A stretch of DNA of 64,000 bases from Mallotus nudiflorus (lineage: Eukaryota; Streptophyta; Magnoliopsida; Malpighiales; Euphorbiaceae). Made by a program: the position numbers and the translations under genes. Of this stretch, positions 49,501-59,951 are shown one piece after another; the stretch's first letter is position 1; the number at the start of each line of letters is the position of its first letter. The notes beneath the pieces are model-generated. The model did not search any database. It saw only the letters and a program-made list of their open reading frames with translations, and was not told where the DNA came from. The stretch covers positions 372,001-436,000 of the forward strand of contig CANTUR010000348.1 in NCBI GenBank assembly GCA_947683625.1. Reading direction: 5' to 3'.

Positions 49501-49830
49501 TACTTAATAAAATATTAGGGAATTAATAAACCCTAATTAAATAAATATACACACACCGACTTTATTTAATAATTTAAAAATATGTATGAGTTCATGCAAG
49601 TCCGTAAATACCTTTAAAATAATTAATAATACATTGTTTACATGAAAATTTCCCCGAAAATGCAAGTCCCGGGAAAATTTTACGTAAAACACTGTAAATA
49701 ATACACCGTAATTAAAATAGGTTTTAAATACATATTAACTCGTAAAAATATCACATATATATTCAAAATTATTGACACTGCATATCCCGGTACAGTGTAA
49801 AAAATATTTTTAAAAACACAGGATATTACA
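46591..49830 (-). mobile_element. 5' LTR of the young Tekay element
   Basis: This 3240-base LTR is nearly identical to 38331-41569. In element orientation transcription would start near 49330-49345. The predicted intron is 49050-46992 and the LTR end leads into the primer site. Differences from the 3' LTR include single substitutions spread throughout, an extra TA in the TATA tract and a one-base change in a T run. Confidence 0.95.
46992..49050 (-). other. Predicted intron inside the 5' LTR
   Basis: The GC-rich first segment ends CTCCG followed by GTGAGTG (donor at 49050). After about 2.06 kb of A+T-rich sequence a T-run ends in CAG (46994-46992), followed by GAGAGTCAAC. Equivalent donor and acceptor pairs occur in the other Tekay LTR copies in this window. 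Splicing is inferred only from the consensus and its conservation. Confidence 0.45.
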
Positions 49831-52062
49831 ATAAATTAGTAAAATTTGTATTTTAATTTAATTTATTGTTAATTAGTGTGTTTTGGATAATTTTTGAATA
49901 ATAAATAGTATTAAAATAATTTTTATAAATTATTTACTATTTTTAGCTAATTAGTAATAAGTTCCAAAAATGTATTCAAATAATAGCTTATTTATTATTT
50001 TTATGATTAAAATGGATTTTTAGCTATTCTTATTGTTTAATTGAGTAATTTAAATAATTAATTGAACTTGGTGCTATTTAATTTTGAGTATTTGAAAAAT
50101 GTAAATTTTACTAATATTATTCAATGCTATTTGAGATTTTATTAAATTAATTTGAAAATAAATTATCTTTAGTGTTTTTGTTATTTAAATAAATTGTATT
50201 GAGGTATTTTTTTTTATTTTTATGGATTTTAATGATTTTTAATATTTATTATTAAATTATGGATTTTTGTTTACATTGGCTCTCGGTTGGGCAAATTGTG
50301 TATTTTGGAAGTCCAACCCAAGAAGTTGTTCTATTGAAAATATTGAAATGTGTTTGCTTGCATGATTGACTCTAATTTTAGTAAATAAATGTTTGTTTTA
50401 CAGATGAGATTCTGTCGAATTTTCAATAGAATTCTCGTAAAATATGACATCGGATCGATTCTGAATTTTTAATTATTGGTTGAGTCGTATTCTAAATTGA
50501 GTCATTCCTTAGAATTTCTAGAAGTATAAATTTAGGATTTCGATTATGATATTATTATTTATTTATTTTCTATAATTGCGTTGAGACCGAGGCCTACGGG
50601 ACCATGTCAGTCTATCTCTTTTAAAAGAGCACACAACTATGAGTTATTATCATATATATACATTGTATGTAGAATACATATTTGTGAGCATCCATACTTT
50701 ATAATGTGATTAAGTATGATTTATTTTATTAAATGATTATATATATGTTTTGGTATATATTTGGTATATTTCTTTAAAAATTGATGCTATCATGTTTAAA
50801 TTATACATTTCATTATTTTAATAATTATAAGATTTATATTTTAATAATCGCAGTAGATTGTGCTACCTAGTGAGCTACACTAGGACTATATATGTACTAG
50901 TGCATTAGATTTAGGACTTGATATTATGAAATTATTGATGTGAAAATTGGTTAATTGATTATTGAGGTTTGTTGTGAGTGAGTAGTGTGATTGCGGGTGC
51001 ACTGTTGATCTAGTGTCTCGGGGCTAATCATGTCGATAATGAGACTGTAGGAGCTCGATTGACCTAGTATTTTGGGGCCAGTTTACTGTCCAATAATGGA
51101 AAAGAGAAATATTTTGGAATTAAATGAACCAATTAGCTAGTGAAATTCACTGATCGATATTACGAAATATTTTAGAGTCCTACTCCGATCATTCACCCAA
51201 AATATTTTTTTTTGTATTTATTATTATATAAAAGTGGATTTTAGCATCTGTATGAAATGCATGTATATATATATATTATTATATTGATGCTTGATTGTAT
51301 ATGACTTTAGATTACATGTATATATATTATAATAATTCACTCAGTGATGTTTGACTCCCCTCAATATTTTTTTAGCATCTAATTCACATCTTCCTCATAG
51401 TACTCTTCGCTAAACTCTTTCATCTTCGGCTGATTTATGTAAATACTGAAATGTCATCTTTTTGTATTTTAATAATCATTGCAGCAGTAGTGTTATTATA
51501 TTAGTAGTGTGTTGTAATATTAGAGATTTTGTATTTGAATATTGTATGAAGATATTTTTATTATATTGTAATATATAGATTTATTTTTATATTAATTAAA
51601 GTTTTAATTCTGACATATTTTTGTATTATATTTACATGTATTTTTATTTTAACGTTTGTTACGGGTTACAAATTCGAAAGAATTTTCGTTCTCTAGCGCT
51701 GGTCATGATTTCCAAGTTTGGATCATGAAAATTGTATTCCTCTAACATTTCTCCAATGTTAATTAATATTTATTTTTTTAAATTTCTTTGTAATTATAAA
51801 AAAATAAAATAAACAAAAAATTATTTACAGACCATATGAGTTTAAATTATTATACAATGGGTTCATCTCAATGCACCTTAAGTTTTAGATTTTAAATTTT
51901 TTTTAACAAAATTAACAATGTAATTATAAAAAAATAAATATTAATTAACATTTGGGAAATATTAGATAAATAAAATGGAATCCACTTTTTTAAATATCTC
52001 TTATTTATTAACTTAGTGTAAAAGTAGAAACATGGTAGGTGTAAGTAAGAATTTTCCAACAT

Positions 52063-52839
52063 GGAAAATTCTATTAAAGCATCTAGCCATATCGATCCTA
52101 TTTATGAGAATATTTTTAAGTAAACTCAGTTTGTCACGTAAGATTATAAACTTTTAATTATGAATTTGACATATAACACAATTAAGTAGTATTTGTTGTA
52201 CTTTTTAACTTTAAAAGTTAAACATCTAACTATGATTATTTTTAATACATTTATAAATTTCTTTTTTTGAATTATAATTTTTTAAAAATCTCATATGTTA
52301 GGAATTTTTTTATATAAAATTATAGGTTATTTTTAAAAAATAATAAGTAAAATGTATTGTTATTACATGCGGTAACAAAACATAAATAAATAAATAAATA
52401 ATAATTAATGTAAGAAAGCTTATCATCAATTAATGTAATTATTTTTTCCTATATAACGCATCACCAAAAAAATAAATGGTATAAAAGTAAAAGAAATATT
52501 AAATTTTTTTGACTTTTAATAAAAATTGAGGTGCCTATCCATACTATATTATTTTTATTTTTGAAAACGTATTTGTATTTTCTATTAACTTTAATTAGAG
52601 TTTTATTTATTATTTTAAAAATAATTTATAATTTTATATAAAAAAATTCATAATATATAAAATTTTTTAAAGAAGTTATAATTAAAAAAAACTTATAAAT
52701 ATATTAAAAATAATTATAATTAGATATTTATCTAAAGTTAAAAAATAGAATAAATACTTTCCAATCCCCCCACTTACGAACATATCTCTCTGCTTCATCT
52801 TCTAATAATTCATCGCCAACTTTGACTTATAGCTTCTTG
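52063..52839. other. A+T-rich upstream region of the lipase gene
   Basis: No other gene is seen. From 52760 the sequence becomes pyrimidine-rich (CCAATCCCCCCACTTACG, then CTCTCTGCTTCATCTTCT), typical of a plant 5' untranslated leader. An AATAAATA motif at about 52750-52757 is the nearest TATA-like candidate. Both assignments are tentative. Confidence 0.4.
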
Positions 52840-55800
52840 ATGGCGATTTCTCTGTCCAACAATCTCCTTCTCCGATCAAAAAAATGCTTCTCTTTACCAT
52901 CTCCTAACAACTTAAGCAGGAAAAAATCTGCCAATTTCGCTACCAGAAGCAGTGCCGGTCCACCTTTTATTACCATAACTCAAGCTCTGTCAACGACAAA
53001 TGATCAGTCATTATCTTCTGTTATAACAGAGCTAGAAAATGAACAAAACGACGAAAAAGAACAAGAATTCCTCAGTACTTACACGACTGGCCGTGCCACT
53101 AAACAAGAATCCGACAGAAAACTAGCTAGTGTTTGGAGAGAAATTCATGGTCAAGATGACTGGGTAGGCCTACTCGATCCAGTTGATCCACTTTTACGAT
53201 CGGAACTAATCCGATATGGCGAGATGGCACAAGCTTGTTACGACGCTTTCGATTACGACCCATATTCCAAATACTGCGGAAGTTGCAGATTCATACGGCG
53301 TAGGTTTTTCGAGTCACTGGGCATGACACACCATGGTTACGATGTCACTAGATATCTCTACGCGACAACTAGCATCGACCTCCCTAACTTCTTCAAGCAA
53401 TCACGCTGGCCTAAAATGTGGAGCAGTAAAGCTAACTGGATCGGGTACGTCGCCGTATCTAACGACGAGATGACTAAACGCTTAGGCCGCAGAGACATAA
53501 CCATTGCCTGGAGAGGCACAGTTACACGTCTAGAATGGATTGCAGACTTGATGGATTTTCTCAAACCCGTTAAGGCGAACAATATCCCATGTCCGGATCC
53601 AACAGTAAAAGTCGAATCCGGGTTCTTGGATCTGTACACAGACAAAGATGAGATCTGTAGATTCTGTAAATTCTCAGCCAGAGAACAGATTTTAACTGAG
53701 GTTAAACGGTTAACAGAAATGTATGCTAATGAAGAACTGAGCATAACCATTACAGGCCACAGCCTGGGTGGTGCTTTGGCTCTCCTAAGTGCATACGATA
53801 TTGTCGAAACAGGGTTGGATGTGATGCAAGATTCCAGAGCATTGCCGGTCTGCGTGTTCTCGTTTTCGGGTCCTCGTGTTGGGAATGTGAAGTTCAAGGA
53901 GAGGGTGGAGTCGCTAGGGGTTAAGGTGCTGAGAGTGGTGAATGTACACGATGTGGTACCAAAATCGCCGGGGTTTTTGTTTAACGAACAGGTGCCACCG
54001 ATGTTAATGAAGATGGCTGGAGGGTTGCCGTGGTGTTATTGTCATGTTGGAGTAGAACTGGCTCTCGATCATAAGAACTCGCCGTTCTTGAAAGAAACGG
54101 GTGACCCGGTTTGTGCTCATAACTTGGAAGCTCACTTGCATTTGCTCGACGGGTAAGTTCCTTTTCTATCTGTTATTTTTTATTGTATTTATTTTGTTTT
54201 ATTTTATTTTTTCTATTATTTCATTTCTATAAAAAATAAAAAAATTACATCGGAAAATAATTTTTCTTATCTACTATCATTACTTGATATATGACTAATA
54301 AAAAAAAATTATTACACAATTTTCCATTCTAAATTAATAATTTAAATATTATTAAATAATTAAAATAAATTGTGAAAAAATTTAATGTTACATATGGAGA
54401 ATTTTTGTTTAAAAAAGGATAAATTTATCATGCTAATTAACATAAACAAGTGAAAAGAATTGAAATTAAGCAAAATTCTATGTTTATTGATTAGTATTAT
54501 TATATTTTAAATAATTTATTTCATATCTAAATTTCTAGCTATTTAATAAAAGGACAATTTTTTTATGCAATCTATGGGAGTAGGAATTCCTCATCTTTAA
54601 GGATGTATCAACTTTTTAAGCTATCGTTAATTAATAAAATAAAATAATTTAACTCTTTTAAAGTCTCTCATATAGATAAAAAGATAAAAAAAAACCTTTA
54701 TACATTAAACAAATAAAAGTATAAGTACACCATTACATTATATATTCTAATTTTTTCCGCAAATAAACACAACAATAAAAAAACTACTATACTACTAAAA
54801 AAAAGTTGTTAATATTAATCAACTTCATCAGTTAATTGTGTATTGTTAGTGTCTTAAACAAAAATGAATATCTCATTTTTATTATGTTTTACATGCCCTT
54901 GTAATCAAAAAATTTTATGTCTGTATTTATACTTTAAATTTTTTAAAAAATAATTTATTGGTGTTTCATTATTCATGACCTAGAATTCAATAATATGTAT
55001 TAGTGTTAAATTGTAGATAACTTATAATTAAACTTAATATATATCTTTAAGAGCAAAAATGTTTAGATAATCAATCATATGAACAAATACAATTATGTTT
55101 CCTAAACATCAACATATGATAAATTGTCCTTAATATGATAATTAATCATATGAACAAATACAGTTAACAACTTTTTAATAATAAAAATATTTGATTGATG
55201 TAGTTTCTTAATACAAATAGCTTTTTTTTTTTTTTTTTTTTAAGATGATGAAGTTACTTAATATAGCTTCTTTTTTTTTTTTTCTAAAGATTATGATAGC
55301 TGCCATTTTGATTGTTTTGTTGGAAAATTAGGATATATATTATTCTATTATATTTACAATTTCATTTATTTGTTTAATATATAAGAGTTATTTTACCTTT
55401 TAACTATATGAGAAATTTTAAAAAAATTTAATTATTTTATTTTATTAATTAGTGATAGATTAAAAAGTTAACATATCATTAGAGAAGAGGAATCTCTATT
55501 CCTATAGGTTGTATAAACAAATTGTACTTAATAAAATATTTAATTTACTTGATTTAACAACTGAAAATTTGCTGCACTTAATTTCGTTGCTTATGGAATA
55601 GGAAATAGAGAATAGTGGGCATGAAATTAAAAATGGATTATCGCAAAAGACAAATTGTGCATATAGGACAACCATTATTTAAAAAATAATAGTAATAAAA
55701 AAACTTTTTAATTACTCTTTAACTAATTAATTATGGAGAGCAAGGTCCATGCATTTTAATTTCTGGAAGGTTTTGGAAATTAAATGATAGTTTATCTTTA

Positions 55801-57174
55801 ATACATAAGCCAACTGTTTGTAGCTAGTTGGCTGCTTGTTTTAATAAATAAAAATAAAACTGCAAAACTAATATATATATATATATAGATAGTTGAATAC
55901 TACAACTGCAAGGATTATCTCAGTGGAGCTTATATGATGTTATATATAAATATATATTTATTATAAAAGAGTGTCACAATCTTTGCATATTAAAAAAATA
56001 TATATTGGATAACTGGAGTTATAAATATTTTAATTATTATAATATTAAAAAAATTATAAATTTTAAAATATTTTATTATATTTATCAACTTAAGTCTTAT
56101 TTTATATTTTATAATTTTTAATAAATTTATATTTTTATTTTCTATTGATGTATTATTAATTTAAATAATAATATATTTTTTTCATTGGTAACTGGGAAGT
56201 CATTTTTAAAAAAGAAAAATACGATGCTTGTGCCCTACCACGATGATAATTACAATGATAGACGTGCTACGTCAAGGCCCAACTTAAAGACAATTTTTTT
56301 ACTTACTGTTTTTTTCCTTTCTGCATGACAATGTTGGGCGGCAATTTAACTGGGAATTGACGTTTTGATGAGGATTTTAACTTCAACGATGACTTCCATC
56401 CACCTAACCCTTTCAATCATCACACGTTATGAAATTTTTAATTAGCTTTAGCTTTCAATCTCAATTCTCAAAGTCTTTTTAGATGATTGACGCCTCTCCT
56501 CTCTATGTGAAAGTCTAATGACGTAAGAGATTACCATTCCAAAATCCAAAGTCCAAATCCAACTTTCATATACGCCACCGTCACTAAAATAATTGAAATT
56601 AAGCTAAAAAATTTGATTATTATCTCATCTTTCCTGTTAAAAAAAAAATTAACTGATTCCTAGCATGTGAGATGGCATTTTCTTTTTTAAATTTTAATTA
56701 CATAGTTGCATTATTTTACAATCTTGAGATGGGTGAAAAGGATACTTGCAAAGACTAAAAAAAAAAAAAACAAAAGTTAGACAGCATTTTTTTTTTAATT
56801 TTAATTTCACCGTTGCATTATTTTACGTTCTTGAGAAGGGTGAAGAGAAGACTTGCAAAAACAGAAAACAAGAAACAATAATATATAGAAAATGGCATGT
56901 GATTTGTTATATAATATTAATGCAGATACCATGGAAAAGGGCATAGATTTGTGTTGGCAAGTGGAAGAGACCCTGCATTAGTAAACAAGGGATCAGATTT
57001 CTTGAAAGACCATTACTTAGTTCCACCATATGGAGGCAAGATGAGAACAAAGGCATGATCAGGAATGATGAAGGCAGGTGGGTGCAGCCTGAACGCCCTA
57101 AACTCGATGATCATCCTAGCGACATACACCACCATCTCAACCAACTAGGCCTTTCTTCTTCTCAACACCAATAA
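52840..57174 (+). CDS. Chloroplast phospholipase A1-I gamma-type (DAD1-like) lipase, two exons, frameshift near the 3' end
   Basis: This is a class-3 lipase that hydrolyses acyl groups (sn-1 in the characterised PLA1-I family) from plastid glycerolipids or phospholipids, a step that can feed jasmonate synthesis. Exon 1 is 52840-54152 and exon 2 is 56926-57174, joined by a GT-AG intron that splits a glycine codon. The start is the ATG at 52840; the same frame is open to 52822 but has no earlier ATG. Residues 1-45 are rich in Ser, Asn and basic residues, like a plastid transit peptide. The catalytic serine is in G-H-S-L-G-G (Ser308), the aspartate in V-N-V-H-D-V-V-P (Asp371), and the histidine probably in H-N-L-E (His427). 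In exon 2 the family motif P-P-Y-W-R-Q is broken: one T is missing after Tyr473 (about 57029-57032), giving a stop at 57056-57058 and a 481-residue product. With that base the frame would run to TAA 57172-57174 and 520 residues, close to the usual family length. Either a sequencing error or a real late truncation is possible. Confidence 0.92.
54153..56925 (+). other. Intron of the lipase gene, 2,773 bp
   Basis: It begins GTAAGT and ends ATGCAG, is A+T-rich, and has long T runs at 55220-55243 and 55270-55283. No coding sequence or recognisable transposon was found in it. Confidence 0.9.
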
Positions 57175-57299
57175 TTCCATTTTCTTTTTCATTTGGCACA
57201 GTTCATTAGTATAATTATTTGGTATATATGGTGATGTTAATTAATTAATATTATTACATGATATTCATATAAATCAATAGAGTTCAACAGTTTAAGGAG

Positions 57300-57343
57300 T
57301 CTCCATCTGTGTTGCTGGACAGATGATGTATAGATGGAGACGA
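57300..57343 (+). other. Inverted repeat just downstream of the lipase gene
   Basis: GTCTCCATCT at about 57300 pairs perfectly with AGATGGAGAC about 24 bases later. It lies about 125 bases after the lipase stop, where 3' processing could occur. Whether it has a function is not known. The rest of 57175-57397 holds nothing recognised. Confidence 0.5.
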
Positions 57344-57397
57344 AAGAAGTAATTTCTATGTTTATTTGCAAGTTTTATTTTATTTCCCTGACCTAAG

Positions 57398-58140
57398 GGC
57401 AACTCCAACCACACAACAATTGTGCTGTTTTTGTGTATAAATCTGCTCCAACCACACGGTGAACAAGGTAATAAAATTGTTGTTTTTGAACAATGTTCCA
57501 GCTCTTTTGATGGTATGTTCGTCACAGCAACTACTATTTATTTTTAAAAATTATATAATAATTTTATACTTTTTGCATTTATAATATTTTAAACTAATTT
57601 CATCTTACTTATTTTATTTCCTTATACATGATATTTATTTTGTTTACTTTTTAATTAATAAAATATTTAAATTAGTTTAATGTCTTATAATTATATTTTT
57701 GTTATTTACATTATTATTTATATTACTTACATATATTATTAATTATATCCATGAATATAGAATAACACTGAATAAATATTATAAACATTACCTAACATTA
57801 CATAAATATTAAAAACATTACATAAATATTATAACATCACAAAATTACTAAAATATACATAAATATAAGATATTTTAATAGTATGGTAGTCTAGTTCTAG
57901 ATCCACCAATATTATTAAAATAATTATTAAATTCATTAGAGGTAAAATATAATGGTTACTGCTGTGCATATCTCTGTTGCATAATACATGTTTGTTCAGT
58001 TGCAATAAATACATCTTTATTTGGATCCATGATAGCATTCAAGTCCATAAATATAATTTTATTTTCTTCTTTAAACTTTTGAATTATTATACGCTCCTTA
58101 AATACTTATAATCTATTTGCATCTCTCTTCTCCAAAATAT
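57398..58140 (-). pseudogene. Harbinger-type transposon remnant (NAM-associated C-terminal domain)
   Basis: Minus-strand translation of 57963-58140 gives a charged helix followed by E-E-N-K-I-I-F-M-D-L-N-A-I-M-D-P-N and then E-Q-T-C-I-M-Q-Q-R. This is the C-terminal signature of the NAM-associated/Myb-like proteins that accompany PIF-Harbinger transposases. A TAAGGGCAACTCCAACCA sequence at 57395-57412 resembles a Harbinger end. No matching right end and no transposase were found, and a TAA and TAG break the frame. Confidence 0.5.
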
Positions 58141-59583
58141 CCTGCAACTTTACATTTTCTTTTTTAGAGTGTTTATTTTATGTAATTGAAATATTTTATG
58201 TGTTTTAATAAAATAAATTGTGATATTTTATATTTTAATAATATTACGTAGTTAATATTTATTTTACTATTATTTTTACAAAATTTTAGTTACACTTATA
58301 TTCATTTTGAATTAAGATAATTCATTATTAAACTGAATTATGAGTAAAATAAATATAATATTTAATTATATAATATTTATAAATAACTATTAAAAACATT
58401 TCATTTGAATGAATATATAAAAAATAAAAATTATGAAGGCAATGTGTAGAGATAATAAAATGTAAAAAAATAAAAAAATAATAAGAATATAAAAAAATTC
58501 AAAAAATATTTTTTTTGTGTGAATATATATTATAAATTAAAAATAAAATATTGCAGTAAATTTACTTTTTGAATTAAAGATGGCCTACTTAAAATTTTTT
58601 TTGCAAGTTAATGGGCAACTTCGGGGGGTAAATGAAATTATATGCTTATGATATGTTGCAAAATGCGATGTTATTGATGTTCCATAGAAATATAAAATAA
58701 AGAAAATAATTTTGACAGAACAATTAACGTCACAATCTGCAATCTATTAATATATGAAAAATGATTGTTGTTGGACTCGCAACAGCTACAGTAGTTCCAA
58801 AATTACTAAAAACTTTTCTCTACGAGGTAAAATAGAAACAACTTTTTTTATTAACAGCGACAGTATTGTGGCAGCGTAAGCTATCGCTGTAAACTTGAGT
58901 CTTTAATTTCACTATAGATGTACAGAATATAATTAGGACTTTTATTTCAGAGATAATATCAAAATTGACACCGTTCTTTTAAGCCAAAATTCGGATCTTG
59001 CTTTTACCCATTTATCATCTGATCCGAACCACCCAGCCAAACGGATCCCTGCACCAGTGTATCAAAACGGCGCCATTTTGTGATTTTACCAAAAACCCCT
59101 CGTATAAAATACTACTGAATAAATTTAATTTAGATATATAGGATGGACGAAGTCTTCCTTCAAAAATTCACCCTTTTTTTTTCCTCTAGTGTTTCCAAAA
59201 AGGGAAAAAAAAATGCTGTTTGACAAAATTTCACCCATCTTTACTCTGGTGTTTCCAAAAAGTAAAAAAAATGATTGACAAAAATTTCACCTTCATTTAA
59301 ATTATTATATTAATATATTCAAAATAAATAAAAAATTTCCATATGTCTATATCATAAAAAATGAGATGATTAAAATCAAAATTTTATGGGATATAACGAA
59401 ACCTTTTAAAGAAAAATCCAATTTCAGGATGTATTTTTTTAAAATTAACTTTAACATTCGAATTTTTCAAATGTCAAAATTGTGCTACTTAATTGAGGTA
59501 GTTCCATCAATTAAAAAAATACATAATTTATCTATGTTTCATTAAAGTTATTTTTAACTATAATTTAATTTGATTGGTCACAT
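58141..59583. other. A+T-rich intergenic stretch
   Basis: No gene is recognised. An imperfect inverted repeat (ACAGCGACAG with CTATCGCTGT) lies at about 58854-58893, and a pair of similar sentences around CACCC-TTTTTTT...GTGTTTCCAAAAAG is repeated at 59168-59201 and 59231-59264. Confidence 0.45.
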
Positions 59584-59883
59584 GTAATATGCAAAAATGC
59601 ATAATGTATTTAAATAGTTACTGGTTGAAAACCACTCTCTAAGTGCCTTGTTAAGTAAAATAAAAGAAAGGAAAGAAAATATATAAGAGTTAGTAAAATA
59701 AAAGGAAGGAAAGAAAATAATATAAGAGAAGAAATGTACTAAATTGCAAGCAAATTTCTCTTGCATGATTTTTATGTCTTATACACATATTTATAGTATA
59801 CATAAAAATACGTAACAAACACACTTAATTAAGAAGTTTTAATTTGCCAAAGTTACTCTCTATCAATCAACTTACATCTAACA
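59584..59883 (-). mobile_element. 3' LTR of a copia element (left edge uncertain)
   Basis: On the minus strand a run of A followed by GAGTTA precedes TGTTAGATGTAAG, the usual polypurine-then-LTR layout, about 110 bases after the copia stop codon. A TATAAATA lies at about 59790-59800. The far edge was placed by a TG..CA guess and is not supported by a target duplication in the window. Confidence 0.45.
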
Positions 59884-59951
59884 TAACTCTTTTTTTTTTT
59901 TTCTCGAAATTAAGCTTCACCATACAAACAAATATATTTAGAAAATATCTA

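Larger units (their letters stand above)
38331..49830 (-). mobile_element. Structurally complete young Tekay (Del) chromovirus-type Ty3/gypsy element
   Basis: The 11.5-kb element lies in minus orientation with two 3.24-kb LTRs, a tRNA-iMet primer site, one long gag-pol frame and a polypurine tract. It is flanked by perfect ATAAA duplications at 38326-38330 and 49831-49835. The chromodomain-like end of integrase and the long LTRs place it in the Tekay/Del clade. The two LTRs differ at about 25 substitutions and two small indels by eye (about 0.8%), so insertion was recent. Five in-frame stops in gag-pol mean it cannot make a full polyprotein itself. Confidence 0.95.
37152..51730 (+). mobile_element. 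Tekay solo LTR, split by the young Tekay element
   Basis: The left part 37152-38330 and right part 49836-51730 join to give about 3.07 kb of Tekay LTR in plus orientation, closest in its first bases to the LTRs of the old element (ATAC-GATATTTTTATAAA). Its ends have decayed (TA for TG at 37152; ATGAAA for ATGACA at 51730) and no convincing target duplication remains. A GC-rich island (37590-37760), a donor-like TGGTAATT at 37821 and an acceptor-like TTTTTTTAG ending 51375 are kept. Confidence 0.8.
37064..52057. mobile_element. Small terminal-inverted-repeat element (MITE-like) split by a Tekay LTR
   Basis: The segment 37064-37147 is an imperfect inverted copy of 51973-52057, about 85 bases with the well-matched core CTTTTTTAAATATCTCTTATTTATT on one side and its complement on the other. 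AACAT flanks both outer ends (37059-37063 and 52058-52062). A second inverted pair of about 38 bases lies inside the right part (about 51743-51781 and 51929-51966). Without the nested LTRs it would be about 415 bp with no coding capacity. The superfamily cannot be named, because a five-base A+T-rich duplication is weak evidence. Confidence 0.6.

Noticed and set aside
38331..49830. Assembly duplication as the reason for the two near-identical 3.24-kb blocks
   Set aside because: The blocks flank a primer site and polypurine tract in the right order and are bounded by a perfect ATAAA duplication, so they are LTRs.
52822..52839. Six-codon upstream extension of the lipase
   Set aside because: It starts with TTG; the first ATG in frame is 52840, and a plastid transit peptide starting M-A-I-S is typical.
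53358..53897. 179-codon antisense frame in lipase exon 1
   Set aside because: It is a shadow of the real exon; no domain similarity was recognised and the sense strand explains the sequence.
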